A stretch of DNA of 41,140 nt from Peribacillus deserti (GTDB taxonomy: Bacteria > Bacillota > Bacilli > Bacillales > DSM-1321), in NCBI RefSeq assembly GCF_016909175.1, contig NZ_JAFBFI010000024.1, positions 1 through 41,140 on the forward strand. The letters run 5' to 3'. A program made the position numbers and the translations under genes. This document shows, piece by piece, positions 7,714 through 15,893 of this stretch. The first letter of the stretch is position 1, and each line of letters begins with the position of its first letter. The notes beneath the pieces were generated by a model. It saw only the letters and a list, made by a program, of their open reading frames with translations. It did not search any database and was not told the origin of the DNA.

Positions 7714-8774
7714 GAGAAAAGAAATATTCAAGCGTTCGAGTATTAAAAGGAACGGTTTCCTTTTTAATAGATAGAAAAGCACTGCTGACCTTGATAACTT
7801 TAGGACTAACAGCTGTTCTGCTCTTTTTGTTTAGCACCGGAGTAGGACAAATGTATATTTCACCCTGGAATGTGCTAAAGGCACTAACTGGAGCAGGGAG
7901 CAGCTTTGAGGAGACGGTTATATTCTCATTAAGGCTGCCTAGAATACTTACAGCTTTATTTGTTGGAATCGCACTTGCAGTGGCTGGGGGAATACTTCAG
8001 GGAATGATCAGGAATCCTTTGGCCTCTCCAGATATCATCGGATTAACGAATGGTGCATCACTTGCGGTCGTCAGTTTTCTTGCTGTATTCAGCGATTCCG
8101 ACAATAGTTTGACAGTCAGCATCGGCTGGCTCCCTGCTGCAGCCTTTTTGGGTGCTTCCGCAACTGCTTTCATCGTATATCTGCTTTCCTGGAATAATGG
8201 GATGTCCCCGGTCCGTTTGGTGTTAATAGGAATTGGAATATCAACCTTGCTTCAGGCTGGAACTACCTTAATGATGATCCTTGGCCCTATTTACAGAGCT
8301 TCACAGGCAAATATTTGGATTACAGGCTCAGTTAACGGCTCTAAATGGATGGATGTACAAATATTAGTTCCGGTTGTTGTTGTGTTGGTTCTTGCAGCGA
8401 TTACTCAGGCTCGAAATATAAATGTACAGGAGCTGGGAGAAGACGCTGCGGCAAGCGCTGGGAGCCGGATACAAGTGCAGAGGATGATCATGCTGCTGGT
8501 TAGTACAGCACTAACTGGCACTGCAGTTGCGTTTGCTGGAGGAATTGGCTTTGTTGGGTTAATGGCTCCGCATATTGCAAGGAGACTCGTTGGAGGGGCT
8601 TACGGGGCATTGCTTCCTGTAGCAGCGGTCACTGGGGCCATTCTAGTATTAGCTGCAGATTTGATTGGAAGAACACTTTTTGCGCCTCTTGAAATACCAG
8701 CGGGTGTGTTTACGGCAAGTATTGGCGCTCCCTATTTTATTTATCTGCTTTATAAAACGAGGAATTCCCAATGA
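7710..8774 (+). CDS. Ferric siderophore ABC permease, FecCD family (YfhA-like)
   Basis: 354-aa second permease subunit. Family blocks: LRLPRILTALFVGIALAVAG, MIRNPLASPDIIGLTNGA, and GGIGFVGLMAPHIARRLVG near the C-terminus. The start overlaps the previous stop by 4 nt, behind GAAAGGGG. Paralogous to its upstream neighbour, as usual for hydroxamate siderophore systems such as B. subtilis YfiZ-YfhA. Confidence 0.9.
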   Translation: MREKKYSSVRVLKGTVSFLIDRKALLTLITLGLTAVLLFLFSTGVGQMYISPWNVLKALTGAGSSFEETVIFSLRLPRILTALFVGIALAVAGGILQGMIRNPLASPDIIGLTNGASLAVVSFLAVFSDSDNSLTVSIGWLPAAAFLGASATAFIVYLLSWNNGMSPVRLVLIGIGISTLLQAGTTLMMILGPIYRASQANIWITGSVNGSKWMDVQILVPVVVVLVLAAITQARNINVQELGEDAAASAGSRIQVQRMIMLLVSTALTGTAVAFAGGIGFVGLMAPHIARRLVGGAYGALLPVAAVTGAILVLAADLIGRTLFAPLEIPAGVFTASIGAPYFIYLLYKTRNSQ

Positions 8775-8850
8775 ATGGCCTCTAAGCTGGACGGAAATTC
8801 AAATACGCCGTTAACAAACTGAAAGCGGCCTGGCAAAGGAGAATGAACGA

Positions 8851-9675
8851 ATGACAGAAGTAATTCAGACTGAAGCGCTGACCCTGTCATATGGGGACAG
8901 CAAAATAATAGATGAATTAAACTTAACGCTTCCGAAAGGAGAAATTTCCGTTTTTATCGGAAGCAATGGATGCGGAAAATCTACACTGCTTCGTTCAATT
9001 GCCAGATTGCTGAAGCCAAAATCCGGAGCTGTTCTCCTGGATGGAGAATCTATAGCGAAGCTTTCAACTAAAGAGGTAGCCAAAAAAATGGCTATTCTTC
9101 CTCAGGCCCCTTTGGCCCCTGAAGGGCTGACTGTTCTTCAGCTTGTCAAGCAGGGGAGATACCCATACCAGACCTGGTACCGTCAGTGGACGAAGGCGGA
9201 TGAAGAAACAGTTACTAATGCGCTGAGGGCTACTGGACTTTATGACCTGAAAGAACGTCCTGTAGATTCGTTATCTGGCGGTCAGCGACAGAGAGCGTGG
9301 ATTGCCATGGTCCTTGCGCAGGACACAGATACCATACTCCTTGACGAACCAACAACATACCTAGATATGACACATCAAATAGAGATTTTGGACTTGCTTT
9401 TTGAACTAAATGAGAGAGAAAACAGAACCATTGTGATGGTTCTGCATGATTTAAATTTAGCATGCAGATATGCCCACCATATCGTGGCGCTGAAAAACAA
9501 AAAAATATATGCACAAGGTTCCCCGGAGCATGTTGTGAATGTACAGCTTGTTAAGGATGTCTTTCAAATGGATTGCGAAGTAACGAGAGACCCGCTTTTT
9601 GGTACTCCGCTATGCATCCCGCATGGGAAGGGGCGAAGAATTTTAAAAAGGGCAGGGGAGAGGCTTGTACAATAG
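8851..9675 (+). CDS. Ferric siderophore ABC transporter ATPase (YusV-like)
   Basis: 274-aa cytoplasmic ATPase that powers the permease pair. Visible motifs: Walker A GSNGCGKST (37-45), Q-loop ILPQAP (about 82-87), signature LSGGQRQR (141-148), Walker B TILLDEP (161-167) and H-loop His199. AAAGGAG precedes the ATG. In B. subtilis the equivalent ATPase gene yusV is unlinked from yfiY-yfiZ-yfhA and serves several siderophore systems. Here it is in the same operon, so a dedicated or shared role is equally possible. Confidence 0.92.
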   Translation: MTEVIQTEALTLSYGDSKIIDELNLTLPKGEISVFIGSNGCGKSTLLRSIARLLKPKSGAVLLDGESIAKLSTKEVAKKMAILPQAPLAPEGLTVLQLVKQGRYPYQTWYRQWTKADEETVTNALRATGLYDLKERPVDSLSGGQRQRAWIAMVLAQDTDTILLDEPTTYLDMTHQIEILDLLFELNERENRTIVMVLHDLNLACRYAHHIVALKNKKIYAQGSPEHVVNVQLVKDVFQMDCEVTRDPLFGTPLCIPHGKGRRILKRAGERLVQ

Positions 9676-10471
9676 GCTGACAAAAGCTGAATTTGATGAG
9701 TTAGCGAACTTTAGGCTTACAGAAAATACGTATACATCGAACCTTAGCTTTTCCATAGATGACTTGCTTATAAAGGAAAAAAGGAAGAAGATTATTGCGG
9801 AAGCAGCAGAGCTTCTGCAGTCACCTAACAAAATGGTTGCTGCTTCCATTCTTACAAAAAGACTCGCTTTTGTGCCTGTTATCGCTTTGTATGCTTTTTC
9901 CCGATGGAATAAAAGACTGCAAATATCCTTTGAAAATATATATTTAGAAACCGGGAATTCTAATGCCATGTGGCTGCCCGAATTCCGGCTGAAAGATCCT
10001 GCCTTCAAGCTTGCAGAAAGTAATCGGGATACCGAGCGGGAAGAAGTTTGCACCGCGGTTTTTGCAGAATTAATATATCCCATTATGGATTCTCTCAATG
10101 AAGAGACTAAGCTGTCAAAATATATTATGTGGGAAAATATTTCGGTATATATTGTTTGGATGTATGAAACTCTCATGGGTGAGGAGTCCTGTCCCAAAGC
10201 CCTGCAAAGATTGAACGGCGACTTTGAGTATGTGACAGAAAAAGCAAGAGGGGAAATTTTTGGACCCTATGATATGAATCCGATAAGCAGGTATATAAGT
10301 CCAAAAATCATTCATGAAAAAGGCAATTCTGACATACGCTATAGAACCACTTGCTGCTTTTCATACATGCTTACAGGTTCTGCGGGTAAACGGTGCAAAA
10401 CATGTCCTCATGTTTGTACTCTCCCGAAGGAAAGCCAGGATCTTTTATCAAAAACAACTATTAAAGGATGA
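9665..10471 (+). CDS. FhuF-like ferric siderophore reductase with C-terminal Fe-S cysteine motif
   Basis: 268-aa cytoplasmic protein that probably reduces Fe(III)-siderophore to release iron after uptake. The C-terminus has RYRTTCCFSYMLTGS followed by KRCKTCPHVC: C230-C231, C244, C247, plus C251. This CC-x12-C-x2-C pattern resembles the [2Fe-2S] motif of E. coli FhuF (CC-x10-C-x2-C) and of the ferric siderophore reductase FchR from B. halodurans. The TTG start at 9665 lies behind AGGGGAG and overlaps the ATPase gene by 11 bp, indicating coupling. Position in the Fur-controlled operon fits the role. Confidence 0.8.
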   Translation: MYNRLTKAEFDELANFRLTENTYTSNLSFSIDDLLIKEKRKKIIAEAAELLQSPNKMVAASILTKRLAFVPVIALYAFSRWNKRLQISFENIYLETGNSNAMWLPEFRLKDPAFKLAESNRDTEREEVCTAVFAELIYPIMDSLNEETKLSKYIMWENISVYIVWMYETLMGEESCPKALQRLNGDFEYVTEKARGEIFGPYDMNPISRYISPKIIHEKGNSDIRYRTTCCFSYMLTGSAGKRCKTCPHVCTLPKESQDLLSKTTIKG

Positions 10472-10478
10472 TTTGCAT

Positions 10479-10745
10479 TTGAATACCGATTTTGAGAAGC
10501 AGTTTGAAGCCCTTTTATCAAAGTATTCAGAGCTGCTTCTTGGAGAAGAAGACCCAAAACTTCAAAAAAAGGTTAAACAGTGGGCCTTGTACACACATAT
10601 CTCCAAATCTATGCCTGCACTGACAAAGCATTGGAATGAGCTATATCCAGAAGGCAAAGAACATATGATATCGATCATTTCAGAGATTAAAAGCCTGAAT
10701 GAAAATTACCGTAAACAAAAAAATTCTAATCGGCCAGAAACCTGA
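10479..10745 (+). CDS. YusU-like DUF2573 family protein
   Basis: 88-aa soluble, mostly helical protein with the conserved block KQWALYTHISKSMPALTKHWNELYP. This matches my memory of B. subtilis YusU (DUF2573), which also neighbours yusV. The open frame extends upstream through the reductase gene, but that part is a shadow. TTG at 10479 or 10473 follows AAAGGATG; 10479 gives better spacing. It is the last gene before the terminator, so probably co-transcribed with the siderophore genes. Function unknown. Confidence 0.7.
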   Translation: MNTDFEKQFEALLSKYSELLLGEEDPKLQKKVKQWALYTHISKSMPALTKHWNELYPEGKEHMISIISEIKSLNENYRKQKNSNRPET

Positions 10746-10769
10746 AAGCTGAAGCTTCAGGTTTCTTTT
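10737..10769 (+). terminator. Terminator of the siderophore operon
   Basis: AAACCTGAA (10738-10746), 9-nt loop, TTCAGGTTT (10756-10764), then CTTTT. It overlaps the YusU-like stop codon. Confidence 0.8.
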
Positions 10770-10902
10770 ACTGCTTTGTGCGAGGGGAGCTCGAGGTTCA
10801 TAGCTGCCTTATTTTCTATATATCCAAGATTATTGAATAATGATAAAATATTAATGTCGAAATTTGTAATTAAATAGAGAGCTGTATATTGGGGGGAACA
10901 CT

Positions 10903-11820
10903 TTGGAACAGGCGATGAGAGACTTTTTCCTCTTTTTATCTAAAAATAAAGCGCTGACAAAAATGGCGAAAAAATATGGCCTTCGCTTTGGTGCCAGACG
11001 TTTCGTAGCGGGAGAAACAATCGGAGAGGCTGTAGATGTAATTAAACAGCTCAATAAGCAGGGTTTATGCGTTACGATTGATTATTTAGGCGAATTTGTT
11101 GATAACGAACAGGAAGCAGGTCAAATTGCTGACGGGTCGATCGCCGCTATTAAAGCAATAGGGCGTGAAGGATTAGATTCGCAGTTATCTTTAAAGCTTA
11201 CTTCTATGGGGCTGGATATTTCTGATGAAGTCGTAATGAGCAACATGCGCCGAATTATGGAAGCGGCTGTAGACAATAATGTCTTCGTGACCATTGATAT
11301 GGAAGATTATTCACGCTGCGAAAAGACTATACAGATTTTTAAACAGTTAAAGCTGGAATATGCTAATATTGGTACGGTTATTCAGGCTTATCTGTTTAGG
11401 ACCGTCTCCGATATAGAGGCTCTGAATGACTTCCATCCTAACCTGCGCCTGGTTAAAGGTGCGTATAAGGAGTCACCGGAAGTTGCCTTTCCAGAGAAAA
11501 AAGATGTAGATGAAAATTTTCAAAAAATTATTAAGATGCATCTGCTGAATGGTAATTACACCGCAATTGCCAGTCACGATGATTCAATTGTAGAATATAC
11601 AAAAAAGTTGGCTGTGGAACATAATATACCAAAAGACCAATTTGAATTTCAAATGCTTTACGGTATTCGAAATGAAAGACAAGTTGAGTTAGCTAAAGAA
11701 GGCTACAAGATGAGAGTTTATGTACCATATGGAAATGACTGGTACGGATATTTTATGCGCCGGCTTGCTGAGAGACCTGCAAATGTGGCGTTTGTATTAA
11801 AAGGAATGCTAAAAAAATAA
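10903..11820 (+). CDS. fadM: Proline dehydrogenase (PutB/FadM family)
   Basis: 305-aa FAD-dependent proline dehydrogenase, which oxidises proline to pyrroline-5-carboxylate. The fold is a TIM barrel. DYLGEFV, the LKLTSMGLD strand, VKGAYKE and the C-terminal YFMRRLAERPAN (RRxxE, substrate carboxylate binding) are visible. The TTG at 10903 follows GGGGGG. It sits beside the fad operon like B. subtilis fadM (yusM); the symbol follows that synteny, the enzymatic class follows the sequence. No adjacent P5C dehydrogenase is present. Confidence 0.85.
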   Translation: MEQAMRDFFLFLSKNKALTKMAKKYGLRFGARRFVAGETIGEAVDVIKQLNKQGLCVTIDYLGEFVDNEQEAGQIADGSIAAIKAIGREGLDSQLSLKLTSMGLDISDEVVMSNMRRIMEAAVDNNVFVTIDMEDYSRCEKTIQIFKQLKLEYANIGTVIQAYLFRTVSDIEALNDFHPNLRLVKGAYKESPEVAFPEKKDVDENFQKIIKMHLLNGNYTAIASHDDSIVEYTKKLAVEHNIPKDQFEFQMLYGIRNERQVELAKEGYKMRVYVPYGNDWYGYFMRRLAERPANVAFVLKGMLKK

Positions 11821-11852
11821 AAAGGAAATGAGAGAACCATTTCCTTTTTATT
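11820..11852. terminator. Bidirectional terminator, proline dehydrogenase and yuzL
   Basis: AAAAGGAAATG (11820-11830), 7-nt loop, CATTTCCTTTT (11838-11848). The A/T flanks serve both converging genes. Confidence 0.8.
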
Positions 11853-11865
11853 TTGGGATTAATGA

Positions 11866-12018
11866 CTAGCTTACCGAAGCCTTCGCTGGGGCCGATACAT
11901 AAAACCTATTTTTTGTTTTATGGTTGCGGCTGGCAAGCTCCACTGTAGGTCCGGCATTTCCTTTAACGCTGGCAGCACTGACTCCAGCTTTGGAAGGATT
12001 TTTCTTTAGTTTCGCCAT
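11866..12018 (-). CDS. YuzL family small protein (50 aa)
   Basis: 50-aa basic peptide starting MAKLKKNPSKAGVSAASVKG, followed by NAGPTVE. This start is characteristic of the YuzL family, and B. subtilis yuzL also lies next to fadN. The ribosome binding site is AGGGGTGATAAA. It ends at the shared terminator with the proline dehydrogenase gene. Function unknown; Lys/Ala/Ser/Gly composition suggests a small, largely disordered protein. A spore-related role is only a guess. Confidence 0.72.
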   Translation of the reverse strand: MAKLKKNPSKAGVSAASVKGNAGPTVELASRNHKTKNRFYVSAPAKASVS

Positions 12019-12094
12019 TTTATCACCCCTGTATTTAAACTTCCCAATCTACATGCGAGAAATTAAGGAAAAATAAATTCATCTGATTTCTTTG

Positions 12095-12123
12095 TTGATA
12101 AATTTTCAGAAATATTTTATATT
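12095..12123 (+). promoter_or_regulatory. Candidate fadNAE promoter with a CodY-like site
   Basis: TTGATA (12095-12100), 17-bp spacer, TATATT (12118-12123). The spacer contains AATTTTCAGAAATAT (12101-12115), two mismatches from the CodY consensus AATTTTCWGAAAATT. The promoter is about 50 bp upstream of the FadR box. Confidence 0.5.
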
Positions 12124-12173
12124 TAATATATCAACGAAAGATTCCGATTTTTCATATTTTTTTGTAAGTAAAA

Positions 12174-12191
12174 TGAATGAGTATTCATTCA
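12174..12191. promoter_or_regulatory. FadR operator
   Basis: TGAATGAGTATTCATTCA closely matches the B. subtilis FadR box (TGAATGAMTANTCATTCA). Long-chain acyl-CoA releases FadR and induces beta-oxidation genes. Confidence 0.88.
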
Positions 12192-12232
12192 ATCAATTTT
12201 CATTACATTTTCGCATAAAGGGGGATATTATT

Positions 12233-14617
12233 TTGGTTCGTCAAATACGCAAAGCTGCAGTTCTAGGGTCTGGTGTTATGGGATCAGGAATAGCGGCTCA
12301 TCTTGCAAATATAGGAATACCAACACTGCTGCTTGATATTGCACCTAGAGAGCTGCTCGAGCTGGAATCAAAAAAAGGCCTTACCCTGGAAGATAAAGCA
12401 GTGAAAAATAGGATAAGCAGCAGCGCACTTCAGAAGTTATTGAAGCAAAAGCCAGCTCCGCTTAGCTCTAAAAAGAATATAAGCCTGATTGAGGCAGGAA
12501 ATTTCGAAGATGATATGGTTCGTCTTGGAGAGGTAGACTGGATTATTGAAGTAGTAGTGGAAAACCTTGATATCAAGAAAAAAGTGTTCTCGCAGGTTGA
12601 CCAATTCCGAAAGCAGGGAAGCATAGTAAGCTCCAATACATCGGGAATCTCGGTAGAAGCCATGACCGATGGACGAAGTGAAGATTTTAAAAGGAATTTC
12701 CTAGGAACTCACTTTTTCAACCCTCCCCGCTATTTAAAGCTATTAGAAGTAATCCCGACCAGTGCAACAGATCCTGAGGTCCTCGAGTTTATGAAGCAGT
12801 TTGGTGAGGATGTACTGGGAAAGGGTGTTGTAGAAGCTAAAGATACACCAAATTTTATTGCCAATAGAATTGGCACGTACGGTCTTCTAGTTACTGTAAG
12901 GGAAATGCTGAAAGGCGGATATAGTGTAGGTGAAGTGGACTCCATTACCGGGCCGATGATCGGCCGTCCAAAAAGCGCAACTTTCAGGACATTGGATGTA
13001 GTTGGTTTAGACACTTTTGCACATGTGGCAAAAAATGTATTCGACCAGGTAGAAGGCGAGGAAAAAGAGGTTTTTGATACTCCTCCTTTCATTAATAGGA
13101 TGCTTGAAAATGGCTGGCTGGGAAGTAAATCGGGCCAGGGGTTTTTCTTAAAGCAAGGTAAAGAGATCCTGGAGCTTGATCCCGAAACACTGGAGTATGT
13201 GCCAAGGAAAAAATTGAAGACGGCTGCCACTGAACTAAGCAAACAGGAAAAAGGGCTGCCGAATAAATTGAAAGCGCTTGTATATGCTGATGACCGGGCA
13301 GGACAGCTTTTATGGAATATTATGAGTCCGGTTCTTGTTTATTCGGCCAGCCTGCTTGGGACGATTGCAGATGATACGGCGGCCATTGACCAGGCAATGA
13401 AATGGGGCTTTGGCTGGGAAATGGGTCCTTTTGAATTATGGGATGCGATAGGCCTTGAAAAGTCCATTGCCAAAATGGAAAGAGAAGGGCTTATCGTTCC
13501 TGCATGGGTGAAGGAGCTTGCTGAGAGCAGTTTTCCTCACTTTTATAAAGAAGAGGATGGCAGCACATTTTTCTATACAAGAGGAGATTATAAACAGCTG
13601 CAGCTAAATCCAAAGAACATTAATCTAAAACAATATAAGAAAAAACACGGTGTTATTAAGAAGAACAGCGGCGCAAGCTTAATAGACCTTGGGGACGGCG
13701 TTGCGCTTCTAGAATTTCACTCACCAAACAATGCAATCGGCCTTGATATTACACAAATGATTAATTTTGCGGTCGATGAAGTAGAAAAAAAATATAAAGG
13801 CCTTGTCATTGGAAATCAGGGGAAAAACTTCTGCGTTGGAGCAAATCTGGCCATGATTCTTATGGAAGCCCAGGATGACAATATATATGAACTAGATATG
13901 GTTGTCCGGCATTTCCAGCAGGCCATGATGAAAATCAAGTACAGCAGTAAACCAGTTGTGGCAGCTCCCTTTGGCATGACCCTTGGAGGCGGAGCTGAAG
14001 TATGCCTTCCAGCAGCCCGTATCCAGGCTTCGGCGGAAACGTATATGGGATTAGTCGAAGTCGGCGTTGGTCTTATTCCAGGCGGCGGCGGAAATAAAGA
14101 GCTTTATATAAAGCATCTTAATAGTATGCCTCACGGAGTGGAATTTGATCTTCAGAAAGTAGCTAATAAAGTATTCGAATCTATTGCTATGGCAAAAGTC
14201 TCTACTTCAGGAGAAGAGGCAAGGGACAATAACTTCTTAGGGAACGGCGATGGAGTCAGTGTAAATCCGGATCATCTCTTATATGATGCAAAACAGGCTG
14301 TTCTTTCCTTGTCTGAAAGCGGCTACAAAGCGCCAATCCGCAAAAAGGTTCCTGTAGTCGGGGAAACTGGCTATGCCGCACTGCTTCTTGGTGCAAATGC
14401 GATGCAGCTGTCAGGATATATATCTGAACATGATCTTACAATAGCGAAAAAACTGGCATATGTCATTGCCGGCGGCAAGGTTCCTTATGGAACAGAAGTA
14501 GATGAGCAATATTTGCTGGATTTAGAAAGAGAAGCATTCTTAAGCCTTGTTGCTGAAGGAAAGTCTCAAGCCAGAATGCAGCATATGCTTGTTAAAGGTA
14601 AACCGCTTCGCAACTAA
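12233..14617 (+). CDS. fadN: 3-hydroxyacyl-CoA dehydrogenase / enoyl-CoA hydratase
   Basis: Bifunctional beta-oxidation enzyme: hydrates enoyl-CoA, then oxidises 3-hydroxyacyl-CoA with NAD. The order is dehydrogenase first (Rossmann GSGVMGSGIA near residue 12, then SNTSGIS and the GTHFFNPPRY block), crotonase-fold hydratase last (FCVGANLAMI, GMTLGGGAEVCLPAA, then GLVEVGVGLIPGGGG). This is the reverse of E. coli FadB. The TTG at 12233 (MVRQIRK) is chosen for AAAGGGGG 7 nt upstream. A longer frame from 12092 would read through the promoter and FadR box. The 794 aa fit the family size (B. subtilis FadN 789). First gene of fadN-fadA-fadE. Confidence 0.95.
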   Translation: MVRQIRKAAVLGSGVMGSGIAAHLANIGIPTLLLDIAPRELLELESKKGLTLEDKAVKNRISSSALQKLLKQKPAPLSSKKNISLIEAGNFEDDMVRLGEVDWIIEVVVENLDIKKKVFSQVDQFRKQGSIVSSNTSGISVEAMTDGRSEDFKRNFLGTHFFNPPRYLKLLEVIPTSATDPEVLEFMKQFGEDVLGKGVVEAKDTPNFIANRIGTYGLLVTVREMLKGGYSVGEVDSITGPMIGRPKSATFRTLDVVGLDTFAHVAKNVFDQVEGEEKEVFDTPPFINRMLENGWLGSKSGQGFFLKQGKEILELDPETLEYVPRKKLKTAATELSKQEKGLPNKLKALVYADDRAGQLLWNIMSPVLVYSASLLGTIADDTAAIDQAMKWGFGWEMGPFELWDAIGLEKSIAKMEREGLIVPAWVKELAESSFPHFYKEEDGSTFFYTRGDYKQLQLNPKNINLKQYKKKHGVIKKNSGASLIDLGDGVALLEFHSPNNAIGLDITQMINFAVDEVEKKYKGLVIGNQGKNFCVGANLAMILMEAQDDNIYELDMVVRHFQQAMMKIKYSSKPVVAAPFGMTLGGGAEVCLPAARIQASAETYMGLVEVGVGLIPGGGGNKELYIKHLNSMPHGVEFDLQKVANKVFESIAMAKVSTSGEEARDNNFLGNGDGVSVNPDHLLYDAKQAVLSLSESGYKAPIRKKVPVVGETGYAALLLGANAMQLSGYISEHDLTIAKKLAYVIAGGKVPYGTEVDEQYLLDLEREAFLSLVAEGKSQARMQHMLVKGKPLRN

Positions 14618-14672
14618 ACCGGGCCTGAGCCGATTCATAGAATGATAGATATAAGAATTAAGGAGGATTGAC

Positions 14673-15851
14673 ATGAGAGAAGCAGTTATCGTCGCCGGTG
14701 CAAGAACACCAGTTGGAAAAGCAAAAAAGGGGACACTGGCCAATGTACGTCCTGACGATCTAGGGGCTCTCGTTGTAAAAGAAACCCTAAAACGAGCAGG
14801 AAATTATGAGGGCAGTATTGATGACTTGATCATTGGCTGCGCAATGCCTGAAGCTGAACAAGGTTTGAACATGGCAAGAAATATCGGAGCGTTAGCAGGA
14901 CTTCCTCATACGGTACCGGCCATCACTGTAAACCGCTATTGCTCAAGCGGCCTTCAAACGATTGCCTATGGGGCGGAGCGTATTATGCTGGGTCATTCAG
15001 ATACAATCATTGCCGGCGGGGCTGAATCCATGAGCCTTGTTCCAATGATGGGCCATGTTACAAGACCGAACGCCAAACTTGCAGAAACAGCGCCAGAGTA
15101 CTATATGGGCATGGGGCATACTGCAGAGGAGGTTGCAAAAAAATACGGAATCAGCCGGGAAGACCAGGATGCCTTTGCGGTAAGAAGCCACCAGCGGGCA
15201 GCAAAAGCCATTCAAGAAGGAAAATTTGCTGATGAAATTGTTTCAGTAGATGTGACTCTCCGGAGTGTCGGGGCAGATCATAAGCTTAAAGAAAAGCAAG
15301 TGGTATTTTCACAGGATGAAGGTGTCCGTGCAGATACTTCATTGGAAGTATTAGGTAAGCTAAGACCCGCTTTCAATGTAAGAGGCTCCGTTACCGCTGG
15401 AAATGCATCTCAAACAAGTGACGGCGCAGCTGCTGTCATGGTTATGGACCGGGAAAAAGCGGGCTCACTTGGCCTGCAGCCTATGGCTAAGTTCAGATCT
15501 TTTGCTGTTGCAGGAGTACCTCCAGAAGTAATGGGGATTGGCCCAATTGCAGCAATCCCTAAAGCTCTAAAAATCGCCGGGCTCGAACTTTCTGATATTG
15601 GTTTGTTTGAGCTGAATGAAGCATTTGCCTCACAATCTATTCAGATAATCCGTGAGTTAGGATTGGACGAAGAAATTGTGAATGTGAACGGCGGGGCAAT
15701 TGCTTTAGGCCATCCGCTTGGATGTACGGGTGCAAAGCTTACACTTTCTTTAATACACGAGATGAAGAGAAGAAATCAGCAGTTTGGAGTCGTCACGATG
15801 TGTATCGGCGGCGGAATGGGTGCTGCCGGCGTATTTGAACTGCTGGCTTAA
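14673..15851 (+). CDS. fadA: Acetyl-CoA acyltransferase (3-ketoacyl-CoA thiolase)
   Basis: 392-aa thiolase that cleaves 3-ketoacyl-CoA with CoA in the last step of beta-oxidation. The acylated cysteine is C90 in [19 protein letters not shown] supplies H347 and CIGGGMG supplies the second catalytic cysteine, C377. AAGGAGGATTGAC precedes the ATG. It follows fadN by 55 bp and precedes fadE, as in B. subtilis. Confidence 0.95.
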   Translation: MREAVIVAGARTPVGKAKKGTLANVRPDDLGALVVKETLKRAGNYEGSIDDLIIGCAMPEAEQGLNMARNIGALAGLPHTVPAITVNRYCSSGLQTIAYGAERIMLGHSDTIIAGGAESMSLVPMMGHVTRPNAKLAETAPEYYMGMGHTAEEVAKKYGISREDQDAFAVRSHQRAAKAIQEGKFADEIVSVDVTLRSVGADHKLKEKQVVFSQDEGVRADTSLEVLGKLRPAFNVRGSVTAGNASQTSDGAAAVMVMDREKAGSLGLQPMAKFRSFAVAGVPPEVMGIGPIAAIPKALKIAGLELSDIGLFELNEAFASQSIQIIRELGLDEEIVNVNGGAIALGHPLGCTGAKLTLSLIHEMKRRNQQFGVVTMCIGGGMGAAGVFELLA

Positions 15852-15893
15852 TAAGGTAATCAGAGACTTAATATAATGAGAGGGGATAACAGT

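Noticed and set aside
10314-10478. Upstream half of the long frame leading into the YusU-like gene
   Set aside because: Overlaps the reductase coding sequence in another frame. YusU similarity starts only after 10478, next to its own ribosome binding site.
12092-12232. N-terminal extension of FadN
   Set aside because: Would translate the promoter and the FadR operator. The Rossmann motif starts right after the TTG at 12233, which has a strong ribosome binding site.
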